Notes under the pieces: generated by a model | Database searches by the model: none | What the model was told of the DNA's origin: nothing | Seen by the model: the letters and a program-made list of their open reading frames with translations, nothing else | Source: Lachnospiraceae bacterium | GTDB lineage: Bacteria; Bacillota; Clostridia; Lachnospirales; Lachnospiraceae | Direction of reading: 5' to 3' | Assembly (NCBI GenBank): GCA_029224965.1 | Contig: JAQXVO010000024.1 | Location: 1-38,243 of the forward strand | Length of the DNA stretch: 38,243 nucleotides | Shown: piece by piece, positions 10,174 through 18,415 of the stretch | How the letters are laid out: each line of letters opens with the position of its first letter | Numbering within the stretch: position 1 is the stretch's first letter | Translations under genes and position numbers: made by a program

Positions 10174-10210
10174 GTACTCACCCCGTTTCACTGGATAGTT
10201 AAAAACCTGC

Positions 10211-10245
10211 GGCTGTCTTCCGGCAAAATTGTCGGTCTGACAGCC
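10211..10245 (-). promoter_or_regulatory. Leader hairpin upstream of glgC, possible attenuator
   Basis: On the minus strand GGCTGTC (10239-10245) pairs with GACAGCC (10211-10217), with an inner complementary pair (CCG...CGG) in the loop. Five bases after the stem comes TTTTT. It lies between the glgC promoter and start codon, so a terminator-like structure could act on transcription of the operon. Confidence 0.45.
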
Positions 10246-10265
10246 ACATTTGTAATCTTGACTAA

Positions 10266-10291
10266 ATTATAGCATAGATAGTCTGTGTAAA
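10266..10291 (-). promoter_or_regulatory. Promoter of glgC-glgD-spoVG
   Basis: On the minus strand a perfect TATAAT (10266-10271) has an extended -10 TGC before it. The best -35-like element TTTACA (10286-10291) is only 14 bases away, so the extended -10 probably does most of the work. Confidence 0.6.
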
Positions 10292-10378
10292 CACCAAAAT
10301 TTAACAAAAATATGAGGGCTTTTCTACAGCTGCTGCCTTATTCTGTTCTTTATTTCATACCCGGTATCTTTTCATTTC

Positions 10379-10407
10379 TTGCAAAAGTGAAAAAAGCGTA
10401 GTATATA
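10379..10407 (+). promoter_or_regulatory. Promoter of murC
   Basis: TTGCAA (10379-10384), a 17-base spacer and TATATA (10402-10407), about 70 bases before the murC start. It is divergent from the glgC promoter in a 300-base intergenic region. Confidence 0.65.
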
Positions 10408-10476
10408 TAGGAAGAATTCAGAAAATCCACATCAGGAAAAGCCAATCAGTTTCTATTAGAGAGCGGGCGTTTTAAT

Positions 10477-11856
10477 ATGTTTAAAATTGACTTCAACCAG
10501 CCACTTCATGTTCATTTCATCGGCATCGGCGGCATCAGTATGAGCGGTCTTGCAGAAATCCTTCTGGACCGCCATTTTATTGTGTCCGGTTCGGACCGTG
10601 CACCTTCCGACCTCACACGCCATCTGGAAAAGATCGGTGCCAGGATCTCCTATCCTCAGTCTGCGGAAAATGTAGACCCTTCCACTGATGTCTTTGTATA
10701 CACGGCAGCCATTCATCCGGACAATCCGGAATTTGCAAAGGCAAAAGAGACCGGAAAACCCATGCTGACCAGAGCAGAGCTTCTTGGTCAGATCATGGAC
10801 CATTTCAAGAACTCCATTGCCATCAGCGGTACCCACGGCAAGACCACTACGACATCCATGATCAGCCAGGTCCTTCTCGAGGCTGCGGCTGATCCGACTA
10901 TTTCTGTCGGAGCTATTTTCCAGCCCATCCATTCCAATATCCGGGTCGGTTCCTCCGATGTCTTTGTTGCCGAGGCCTGCGAATATACAGACAGTTTTCT
11001 CTCCCTCTATCCACGCTACAGCATTATTCTGAATATTGATGCCGAGCACCTGGACTACTTCAAGACTCTGGACAATGAGAGAAAGTCTTTCCATAAATTT
11101 GTCGGAAATACTGCAAAAGACGGTCTTCTGGTCATTAACGGGGAGATTCCCGACTACGAGGAGATCGTCAAGGATGCTCCCTGCAGGGTCGTAACCTACG
11201 GTTTTTCCAAGAAGGAAGACTATCACGCTGAAGACATCACTTACAATGAATTTGCCTATCCGAGCTTTACTCCGGTTGCTTTCGGTGAAAAGCTTGAAAA
11301 AATCCAGCTTCATGTTCCCGGCCGTCACAATGTCGGTAATGCCCTGGCTGCCATAGCAGTCCTCAGAGCCATGGGAATTCCCTATGCGAAGATTCAGAGC
11401 GGACTGGCCAAATTCTCCGGAGCCGACCGGCGTTTCCAGTACAAGGGAAAGCTCGAAAACGGTGCTGTCATCATCGATGACTATGCCCATCATCCGACAG
11501 AGATCACTGCTTCTCTGAATGCGGCTCTGAAGTATCCGCACAAGCGGCTGGTCGTTATTTTCCAGCCTCATACCTATACCAGAACCAAGGCCTTTCTGCC
11601 TGATTTTATCCGTGCACTTTCCCTTGCCGACATTGTCGTCCTGGCTGATATCTATGCCGCCCGGGAAAAGGATATCTACGGCGTAAGCTCCGCTGACATC
11701 CGGGACGGCCTTGTAAAACTTGGCAAGGAAGCCTATTACTTCCATTCCTTCGATGAAATCGAAGACTGGGTGAAAAAAAATTCTATGAACGGCGATCTGT
11801 TGATAACTATGGGCGCAGGAAACATTGTAAATGTTGGCGAAGACCTTTTGAAATAA
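10477..11856 (+). CDS. murC: UDP-N-acetylmuramate--L-alanine ligase (MurC)
   Basis: MurC adds L-alanine to UDP-MurNAc using ATP, the first amino acid step of the peptidoglycan stem peptide. The 459-residue protein has the N-terminal Rossmann loop GIGGISMSGLA (16-26), the ATP-binding loop GTHGKTTTT (118-126), EACEYTDSFL, and the central-domain DYAHHPTEI motif; the last is typical of MurC within the Mur ligases. The ribosome site before the ATG at 10477 is weak (GAGCGGG). It is followed by a DnaA-box cluster and the replication genes dnaD and dnaI. Confidence 0.97.
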   Translation: MFKIDFNQPLHVHFIGIGGISMSGLAEILLDRHFIVSGSDRAPSDLTRHLEKIGARISYPQSAENVDPSTDVFVYTAAIHPDNPEFAKAKETGKPMLTRAELLGQIMDHFKNSIAISGTHGKTTTTSMISQVLLEAAADPTISVGAIFQPIHSNIRVGSSDVFVAEACEYTDSFLSLYPRYSIILNIDAEHLDYFKTLDNERKSFHKFVGNTAKDGLLVINGEIPDYEEIVKDAPCRVVTYGFSKKEDYHAEDITYNEFAYPSFTPVAFGEKLEKIQLHVPGRHNVGNALAAIAVLRAMGIPYAKIQSGLAKFSGADRRFQYKGKLENGAVIIDDYAHHPTEITASLNAALKYPHKRLVVIFQPHTYTRTKAFLPDFIRALSLADIVVLADIYAAREKDIYGVSSADIRDGLVKLGKEAYYFHSFDEIEDWVKKNSMNGDLLITMGAGNIVNVGEDLLK

Positions 11857-12067
11857 AAGTTATCCACTTTATCCACAATTCATTGTTGAAGTTTTTCGAC
11901 ATGGGCTGTGGATTTTTTATAGCAGATTTTCAGACCTCCGCCGCACTTATCCACATCATGCACATTTCCCGATGTGGCTTATTCTGCCGGCTGCGAAGGT
12001 CCTCCTTTCTTTGCAGAGACTTTTCTTTATGGTATAATTTCGGCGATAGAAAATCAGGAGGAAATTC
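11857..12067 (+). promoter_or_regulatory. DnaA-box cluster and promoter region ahead of the dnaD-like gene
   Basis: The region starts four bases after the murC stop. It holds TTATCCACT (11860-11868) directly abutting TTATCCACA (11869-11877), a second perfect TTATCCACA (11947-11955), and a weak inverted box TGTGGATTT (11907-11915) next to an AT-rich stretch. TTATCCACA is the consensus DnaA box. The promoter at 12010-12038 lies downstream of the boxes. Confidence 0.65.
12010..12038 (+). promoter_or_regulatory. Promoter of the dnaD-dnaI-prs run
   Basis: TTTGCA (12010-12015), a 17-base spacer and a perfect TATAAT (12033-12038), with the start codon about 30 bases downstream. Confidence 0.7.
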
Positions 12068-13180
12068 ATGTCTGATCAGATTACCTTACACACAGTCTCC
12101 GAAAAACAGGTGACCTGTGTTTCCAATACCTTTATTGACCATTATCTTCCGGAGGCAGACGGAGAATATGTGAAGATCTACCTATATCTTCTCCGCTGTC
12201 TTTCCGGCCGGGATTCCGTCTTTTCCATCAGCCGTTTTGCCGATCTCCTCGGCCATACCGAACGGGATATCATGAAAGCGCTGGATTACTGGGAAAGCCG
12301 CCATCTTCTCCGCCTGGAATATGATAAAAACAAGAAGCTTGTCGGCATCTGCATGCTGGACCCGGATGATAACCAGCTTGCACCGCTGACTGTTAATCTC
12401 CAGAAGATGCCTGAAAAGGAGCCTTCTGCCGGAGAAATGAAGGGCCAGGAAGAGGCATCCTCTGATCCGGTCTCTCTTTCTGAAGAAAACAAAGAAGAGA
12501 TTCCAACCGAGCCGAATTTCTCTCCTGAAGAGCGGAAGATCATTAACCAGGATGTAGCTTCAAAGGAGCTCATCTATGTGACCGAGCAGTATATTGACAA
12601 GCCGATGAGTCAGAATGAAGCGGACACGGTTCTCTTCTGGCACTGGACTCTGGGCCTGTCTATTGAGCTGATCGAATTCCTGGTGGAAGAATGTATTGCC
12701 GCCGGCCACAAGAGCATCCGTTATATGAATAAGATTGCCATCAGCTGGCGGAAGGAAGGAATCACCACAGAAGCGGAGGCCCGGCTGGCTTCCGACATTC
12801 ATTCCAATGCCTATTATGCGATCATGAAGGCATTCGGTATCCAGGGAAGAAAGCTGACTCCCAGAGAAGAAGACTATCTGGCCCGCTGGACCAAGGAATT
12901 TGCCTTTACCGAGGATCTGATCTCCGAGGCCTGCCAGCGGACCGTCATGCAGACCGGCAAGGCCAGCTTCGAGTATGCGGATACGATCCTGTCCAACTGG
13001 AACCGGGCCCATATCCATACACTGGATGAGGTCAGGAATCTGGATAACAGCCATGCCAGGAATCGGGCAGCCGTCAAGGGCAGTGCCTCAAATATGAATC
13101 TGAATAAAAAGGAAGGTCTATCTTCTCCTTCCTATGATGACGAATCCCTGCAGGCACTGGAGAAGAAGCTATTGAGCTGA
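12068..13180 (+). CDS. DnaD domain replication initiation protein
   Basis: DnaD/DnaB-family proteins of low-GC Gram-positive bacteria remodel DNA and help load the replicative helicase at origins and restarted forks. This 370-residue protein has an N-terminal winged-helix-like domain (about 20-100). A charged Glu/Ser/Pro linker covers about 110-170. Two successive DnaD-type C-terminal domains follow, each ending in the family YxxxIxxxW-like motif: YMNKIAISW near residue 220 and YADTILSNW near residue 305. AGGAGG precedes the ATG. The next gene is a DnaI/DnaC-like helicase loader, which supports the role. It follows a cluster of DnaA boxes. Confidence 0.88.
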   Translation: MSDQITLHTVSEKQVTCVSNTFIDHYLPEADGEYVKIYLYLLRCLSGRDSVFSISRFADLLGHTERDIMKALDYWESRHLLRLEYDKNKKLVGICMLDPDDNQLAPLTVNLQKMPEKEPSAGEMKGQEEASSDPVSLSEENKEEIPTEPNFSPEERKIINQDVASKELIYVTEQYIDKPMSQNEADTVLFWHWTLGLSIELIEFLVEECIAAGHKSIRYMNKIAISWRKEGITTEAEARLASDIHSNAYYAIMKAFGIQGRKLTPREEDYLARWTKEFAFTEDLISEACQRTVMQTGKASFEYADTILSNWNRAHIHTLDEVRNLDNSHARNRAAVKGSASNMNLNKKEGLSSPSYDDESLQALEKKLLS

Positions 13181-13276
13181 TTTCCAGGCCGCTCTCAATC
13201 ATCAAAGTAATCGGAAGCTTTGACAGAAGCTTCTATATATAGAAATGTTTTAATCAGTCAGGAAAGGGCTTTTGCT

Positions 13277-14284
13277 ATGTCCCTGTCAAATGAACAATTT
13301 GATGCGCTGATGCGTTCCTATGAGAACCAGCGGGCCATCGACATAGACCAGATGGAAGCGCATGTCCGCGAGGTCGAAGCCAGAATTCCGCGTATTCGGG
13401 AAATACGGAAGGAAATCTCCGATGCCGCTTACGAGGCCGCAAAGCAGAGACTTATGAATCCCTCTGCCGGCGATGCTTCAAATGTCAATGCTTCTGATCA
13501 GAAGCTTTCCCGCCGCCTGAAGGCCCTGACTGAGGAACGGACAGCACTCTTAAAAAAATACGGCTATCCGGAAGACTATATGGAAATCAAATACCGCTGT
13601 CCCGACTGCAGGGACACCGGTTTTATCGGGAATCAGCGCTGCCACTGTTTCCGTCAGGCAGCCATCGGCATTGTCTACCGCCAGTCCCATATCATGGAGC
13701 TTCTGGAGACCCAGTCCTTTGATGACTTTTCTCTGGATTTCTATTCCGACCGAAAATCCGAAAGGGAAGGCACTTCCCCGAAAGAGGCAGCTTCCAGGGC
13801 TCTGACTCTGATGAAGAAATTTTCAAAAGACTTTAAGACATGCGGCGGAAATGTCTTTCTCTACGGTGAAACCGGAACCGGAAAAACCTTCCTTACCAAC
13901 TGCAGCGCCAGAGCGCTCCTGGATCAGGGAATTTCCGTTATTTACTTTACAGCTTTTCAGTTTTTTCAGCTTCTTGAAAAACATGTATTTGACCACGATC
14001 ACACTTTAGACGAAGATTATGATAATATATTTTCTTGTGAAGTTCTGATCATTGATGATCTCGGAACAGAAATGAAGAACAGTTTTACCACTGCCCAGAT
14101 GTTCCAGGTAATAAACGAACGCCTGATCCGCAGACGTTCCACGATCATCACAAGCAATCTTTCCCTTGGGGATCTCCGCGACCGCTACGGCGAGCGCGTT
14201 TTATCCAGAATTACAAGCAACTATACTCTGATTAAACTCTTCGGAAAAGACGTCCGTCTTCAGAAAAGTTTAGAGAAAAAGTAA
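13277..14284 (+). CDS. DnaC/DnaI-like helicase loader ATPase
   Basis: Probable loader of the replicative DNA helicase. I place the start at the ATG 13277 (335 residues), which has AGGAAAGG upstream, rather than at an earlier in-frame TTG. The N-terminal third is helical. A four-cysteine cluster (Cys108, Cys111, Cys122, Cys124) matches the zinc-binding region of DnaI-type loaders. The AAA+ domain has Walker A GETGTGKT (197-204) and Walker B VLIIDD (256-261), followed by a sensor I-like ITSN. It lies 96 bases after the dnaD-like gene and 28 bases before prs. IstB transposition helpers share this fold, but no transposase is near and the zinc cluster favours a loader. Confidence 0.9.
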   Translation: MSLSNEQFDALMRSYENQRAIDIDQMEAHVREVEARIPRIREIRKEISDAAYEAAKQRLMNPSAGDASNVNASDQKLSRRLKALTEERTALLKKYGYPEDYMEIKYRCPDCRDTGFIGNQRCHCFRQAAIGIVYRQSHIMELLETQSFDDFSLDFYSDRKSEREGTSPKEAASRALTLMKKFSKDFKTCGGNVFLYGETGTGKTFLTNCSARALLDQGISVIYFTAFQFFQLLEKHVFDHDHTLDEDYDNIFSCEVLIIDDLGTEMKNSFTTAQMFQVINERLIRRRSTIITSNLSLGDLRDRYGERVLSRITSNYTLIKLFGKDVRLQKSLEKK

Positions 14285-14312
14285 TCACCATCTATCTCAG
14301 GAGGAAAAATTC

Positions 14313-15494
14313 ATGCCAAATGACAATCAGCTGTCCTGTACCACGCCCATCGCACCCCTGGGTGTCATCCCGATGAAGAGCTGTCTTGCCCTCGGCGATG
14401 AGGTAAATGAATACCTCGTTTCGTGGAGAGGAAAACGCGAAAAGGATCGCTTCATTGACGCTGCCAATGCTTCTTATCAGAGACATTCCTGCATCGTTGA
14501 CGCCGAGGCACCCCGCTTCGGATCTGGCGAGGGAAAGGGCATGATCAACCAGTCCATCCGGGGACTTGACCTTTATCTTCTGACCGATGTCACCAACTGG
14601 AACTGCACCTACACGGTCTGCGGTCAGGTCAATCATTATTCACCGGATGATCACTATGCAGAGCTGAAGCGGATCATCGCCGCTACCAACGGCAAGGCAA
14701 AGCGGATCAATGTCATTATGCCTTTCCTCTACGAAGGACGTCAGCACAAGCGTTCCGGCCGTGAATCCCTGGACTGTGCCCTGATGCTCCAGGAACTGGT
14801 CAGCATGGGTGTTGATAATATCATCACCTTTGACGCTCACGATCCTCGGGTTCAGAATGCCATCCCTCTGCATGGATTCGAATCCGTACCCGCCTACTAT
14901 CAATTCATCAAGAACATTCTGAAGCACGAGAATGATCTGAAGCTGGACAACGATCATCTGATGATCGTCAGCCCCGACGAGGGAGCAACCCAGCGTGCCG
15001 TTTATCTGGCCTCCGTTCTCGGCGTTGATATGGGTATGTTCTATAAGAGAAGAGATTATTCCCGTGTTGTTGACGGCCGTAATCCCATCGTAGCTCACGA
15101 ATTCCTCGGTTCCGATGTCGAGGGAAAGGATGTCATCGTCATCGACGATATGATCTCCTCCGGCGAGTCCATGATCGATGTTGCCCATGAGCTGAAGAAG
15201 AGAAAGGCCGGCAGGATCTTCGTCGTTGCCACCTTTGGTCTCTTCACCAACGGCCTGGCCGCATTCGACAAAGCTGTAGAGGAAGGTACCATTTACCGGG
15301 TTGTAACCACCAACCTGACCTACCAGACTCCGGAGCTTCTGAGCCGTGACTACTATATCAGCTGTGACATGTCCAAGTATATCGCCTATATCATCGATAC
15401 TCTGAACCATAACGCATCCATGTCCGGTCTTTTGGATCCCTATGACCGGATCAACCGGGTTGTAACCAAGTACAAGGACAAGAACAAAGCCTGA
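14313..15494 (+). CDS. prs: Ribose-phosphate pyrophosphokinase, long divergent form
   Basis: PRPP synthase transfers pyrophosphate from ATP to ribose-5-phosphate, making PRPP for nucleotide, His and Trp synthesis. The protein is 393 residues, about 75 longer than the usual 315. The extra length is mainly in the N-terminal region (an insert around residues 30-70) and the C-terminus. The PRPP-binding loop is VIVIDDMISSGESM rather than the common DDMIDTAGT. The segment equivalent to the usual DLH motif reads FDAHDPRVQNAIP. The start has AGGAGG. Homologues of this length are, to my knowledge, usual in Lachnospiraceae; whether their regulation by ADP and phosphate is standard cannot be told. A strong terminator follows. 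Confidence 0.92.
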   Translation: MPNDNQLSCTTPIAPLGVIPMKSCLALGDEVNEYLVSWRGKREKDRFIDAANASYQRHSCIVDAEAPRFGSGEGKGMINQSIRGLDLYLLTDVTNWNCTYTVCGQVNHYSPDDHYAELKRIIAATNGKAKRINVIMPFLYEGRQHKRSGRESLDCALMLQELVSMGVDNIITFDAHDPRVQNAIPLHGFESVPAYYQFIKNILKHENDLKLDNDHLMIVSPDEGATQRAVYLASVLGVDMGMFYKRRDYSRVVDGRNPIVAHEFLGSDVEGKDVIVIDDMISSGESMIDVAHELKKRKAGRIFVVATFGLFTNGLAAFDKAVEEGTIYRVVTTNLTYQTPELLSRDYYISCDMSKYIAYIIDTLNHNASMSGLLDPYDRINRVVTKYKDKNKA

Positions 15495-15590
15495 AGTGAC
15501 GAAACCCGGCCCAAAAGAAAATGATCTGAACCGGAAATAGAATTCATTTCAGAGACAGGCCGAGGTCAGGACCTCTAAAAATCTCGTAAG

Positions 15591-15637
15591 AAAAAGGACT
15601 GGAGAAAACATTTCGTTTTCTCCGGTCCTTTTTGGTC
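15591..15637. terminator. Bidirectional terminator between prs and the unknown exported protein gene
   Basis: A long stem (15591-15609 with 15615-15633) carries an A run on one side and a T run on the other, so it can end transcription from both strands. It lies between convergent genes. Confidence 0.85.
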
Positions 15638-15718
15638 TTTTTTGGTCTTTTATTTCATTAAAGCAGCGGAAACGGGACCGATCCAGACTCGCTGCCGATC
15701 CTTATTTCGATGACTTTC

Positions 15719-18274
15719 CTACTTCACGTAGGCAATATAGATCGATCCGGCCTGAGCGATACTCTGCTCCGCCTCAGCCAGTGACATGCTTTCATAAGAT
15801 CCTTTCTCCGGATGATAGATGCTGACATTGGAGGAAGAATATCCTGCAAGAACCGCCGGCCCGCTCTTCATTTCAACATAAACCGGCGTACCGTTCGATA
15901 CATAATAGAGAGCTTGGCTCAGACTGATTCCGGTCAGATCCAGGCATACGGCCTGGTCCATATTTGACTGCAGGACCTGAAGTGCTGAATTTCCGCCCGC
16001 CAGAAGACTGTGGACATTGGCATTCTTTCCCTCAAAGTTCAGGATTGTGCTGAGGCACTGGCTTTTCTGGTCCTGATTCTTATCTTCCGATCCGACCGCC
16101 AGGCTCAGGCTGTTTTTACTGTTTTTCCGACTGCGCTTCCAGATATATCTGGCGGAATTATCGACGACAATCCCCATCTCGCTGTCTGCTCTCTGGATTG
16201 CCTGAACCGGATCACTTCCGGAATCCACCACACTGCCTCCGACATAGACATAATACTTCTGCTCGGTGTGTGTGGCCTTGACTGTGATTGTGCGGCTCTT
16301 ATCTGCCTCTGTAAAGCCGGCCTGAAGGAAATGGAAGGATGCGGCCGGACTCTTAAGCTTTGCCATCTGAAGGCCCAGGGTGAGACCGCCGGCTCCATCA
16401 GATGACGAAACAAGAGTAACCGACTGATTTCTCTCACCGGCATTATCCTTGATGGTATCCTGGGCAGCCGCAGTGAAGCTTCCATCCGCGTTTCTGCTGA
16501 CAAGATTCAGATAAAGTGTATAAGAATCCTCACTCACACCGGTGATATAGTAACCGTCTCGAGTGTATTCCTTCAGGACATCCGCCTTGCCGCCGGTCAC
16601 CTCCGCGATATCTATCTTATACATGGGATACATACTGCCGCCCGCGGAATCCGAAGTCATATCGGATTTTCTTACCGTGCCGTAGACGAAGTCATTATCA
16701 ATATAGACCAGGGGCCTTAAGAGTTCATTCTCACCGGCCTGGATATCGAACTGTTTTCTGCTTTCCAGATCGATGACATGGATCCTGCCCGAGGGTTCGT
16801 CCTTGTCTGTCCAGGACAGATAGCGGCCGGTCTTCGATGCCGCGTACTGGCTGGTCTTCATTTCCGTCAGCATCTCTGAGGTTTCCAGTGTATCCAGATC
16901 GATCTTTAAGAGAGTTCCATCGACCATGACGTAGAAGATATTGTCATTGGACTTATAAAGGAGGTCTGAGAAGCCGGCTTTCAGAATCTGATAGGACTTG
17001 GTCGACTGAATGAAGGTCTGCTCCTGGGTATTGCCGGTTCTCGCGCTGTAGCGGTAGAGTCCGATGCCGCACTTTCCCTCATGAGGGCCTGCATTCATAT
17101 AGCCATAGACCACGAAGTCCATGGTGCCGTTTTCATCCATATTCAGGAGCATGATGGAATGCGACTGGTTATTCAGTCTGCGGTCGGTCAGATTTCCGTT
17201 CCGGAAGGAGAAGACCCGGGTCAGATTTCCGGTGTTCTCGTTGAATTCATAGAGCTCACCATCCATCTCAAAAGCAGTCACCGTACCGATTGCATTGGAA
17301 ATATAGTTCACATTCCGGTTTCCAAGCCCAAGCGTCAGAAGACCGTCTTCTGTAAACTGGATCTTTTCAGGATCGTAAATCTGGTTCATGGTTCTCTGAT
17401 AGTCCAGAAGATACATTTTTCCAGAGCCATAGCGGATCTTGAAATATTCATCAACATCGAAATAGGTCTTTTTGCCGCTGCTGTCCTTGGTCACCATCCG
17501 ATAGGTCATTTCCATAGCGGAATAGTCGCTGGTCACCTCTGTAAGCTCTGTTACCTGAGAGCCGGAAAGACTTCCTTCAAAGGATTTCCAGGCTACCTGG
17601 TCTGCTGTCGAATGAATATCCACCTGCTGGAGTTCCGAGGTGTCACTGCTGAGCCCGTCTGTCTCCAGATAGGCGCCGACTCCCTCACTGTCCTTATTCC
17701 AGGCCATATTCTGGAAGGAATGGGCAAAATCCAGGCACTCTGCCACATGGCTGCTGCTGTCCTGGACAATCCGGCAGTAATAATGAACCTGGCCCTCGTC
17801 TGTGTGAAGGGTCAAAACCAGAAGATACTCTGTATCTTCTTCAATCAGATTAGCAATCTGAAGACTGGTCTGAATCCGATTTTTCTTTTCTGTGAATTTT
17901 ACCCTGCTCTCACCTGCGATCTTCCGCTCTGTATCCAGGGAACGGACCTCATAGGAGATCTTTTTGACCGTCGTGCCATAGGTCCGGATCTGCAGATTCA
18001 GCGTACGGTCATCCCCCAGGGGCGCAACCGCATTTCTCATATAGAGAGCATCCATGTCCTCGGTATAGCCATAAAGCTCATTGATCTCCTGATCATGATA
18101 CTGAACGGAAATAACCGGAAGGGTCGGACTCTGCACATCGGAGGCTGCCTTGTCACGGCTTCGGTTCATCCAAAGGAAGAAAACAATAAAAGCCGCAAGA
18201 AAGGTCAGGCAGAGACGGAGGATTTTCCGCTTTGTGGATTTCTTCAGGCCTTTTTCTCTGAATGACAGTTCCAA
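15719..18274 (-). CDS. Large exported membrane-anchored protein of unknown function
   Basis: I do not recognise this 851-residue protein. It starts at a TTG (18274) with AAAGGA about ten bases upstream; no earlier or better start is visible. A basic segment (KGLKKSTKRK) is followed by one transmembrane helix (about residues 20-40), and the rest is predicted outside the cell. About residues 300-560 consist of short beta-rich segments ending in turns, such as RIHVIDLESRKQF, suggesting a propeller-like fold. The last 110 residues (CLSTILNFEG to the end, including NGTPVYVEMKSGPAVLAGYS) resemble a papain-like C39-type peptidase fold, but a catalytic Cys-His pair is not evident. An EamA-type transporter gene lies upstream on the same strand. 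Confidence 0.75.
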   Translation of the reverse strand: MELSFREKGLKKSTKRKILRLCLTFLAAFIVFFLWMNRSRDKAASDVQSPTLPVISVQYHDQEINELYGYTEDMDALYMRNAVAPLGDDRTLNLQIRTYGTTVKKISYEVRSLDTERKIAGESRVKFTEKKNRIQTSLQIANLIEEDTEYLLVLTLHTDEGQVHYYCRIVQDSSSHVAECLDFAHSFQNMAWNKDSEGVGAYLETDGLSSDTSELQQVDIHSTADQVAWKSFEGSLSGSQVTELTEVTSDYSAMEMTYRMVTKDSSGKKTYFDVDEYFKIRYGSGKMYLLDYQRTMNQIYDPEKIQFTEDGLLTLGLGNRNVNYISNAIGTVTAFEMDGELYEFNENTGNLTRVFSFRNGNLTDRRLNNQSHSIMLLNMDENGTMDFVVYGYMNAGPHEGKCGIGLYRYSARTGNTQEQTFIQSTKSYQILKAGFSDLLYKSNDNIFYVMVDGTLLKIDLDTLETSEMLTEMKTSQYAASKTGRYLSWTDKDEPSGRIHVIDLESRKQFDIQAGENELLRPLVYIDNDFVYGTVRKSDMTSDSAGGSMYPMYKIDIAEVTGGKADVLKEYTRDGYYITGVSEDSYTLYLNLVSRNADGSFTAAAQDTIKDNAGERNQSVTLVSSSDGAGGLTLGLQMAKLKSPAASFHFLQAGFTEADKSRTITVKATHTEQKYYVYVGGSVVDSGSDPVQAIQRADSEMGIVVDNSARYIWKRSRKNSKNSLSLAVGSEDKNQDQKSQCLSTILNFEGKNANVHSLLAGGNSALQVLQSNMDQAVCLDLTGISLSQALYYVSNGTPVYVEMKSGPAVLAGYSSSNVSIYHPEKGSYESMSLAEAEQSIAQAGSIYIAYVK

Positions 18275-18321
18275 AATTCTAATATCCTTTCTACAAACCT
18301 ATGAAGGGTGAGAACAGATTC

Positions 18322-18415
18322 GATCTGATATAATCAAGACCAGATCCGGGACAATAAGATCTGATACGAAGTGATCAGACCAGGTAGAGATCCGTCAGAT
18401 ACGATCAGATCAGAC
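18322..18415. repeat. GATC-rich short repeats between the transporter and the unknown exported protein gene
   Basis: GATCTGATA occurs at 18322-18330 and 18358-18366, and GATCAGAC at 18373-18380 and 18408-18415 (the second extended to GATCAGATCAGAC from 18403). A candidate minus-strand promoter for the downstream gene (TTGTCC 18349-18354, 16-base spacer, TATATC 18327-18332) lies inside the repeats. Confidence 0.4.

Noticed and set aside
10456-11745. 429-codon open frame opposite murC
   Set aside because: The plus strand encodes MurC with all motifs; the antisense frame shows no family features or ribosome site.
11857-12067. Chromosomal origin (oriC)
   Set aside because: DnaA boxes are present, but there are no dnaA, dnaN or gyrase genes nearby and no clear unwinding element; regulation of the dnaD-like operon is the simpler reading.
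13220-13276. Upstream TTG start for the DnaI-like gene
   Set aside because: The ATG at 13277 has a well-spaced AGGAAAGG site and gives the expected N-terminus.
13277-14284. IstB-type transposition helper
   Set aside because: No transposase or inverted repeats are near, and the zinc-cysteine cluster and the DnaD-like neighbour favour a helicase loader.
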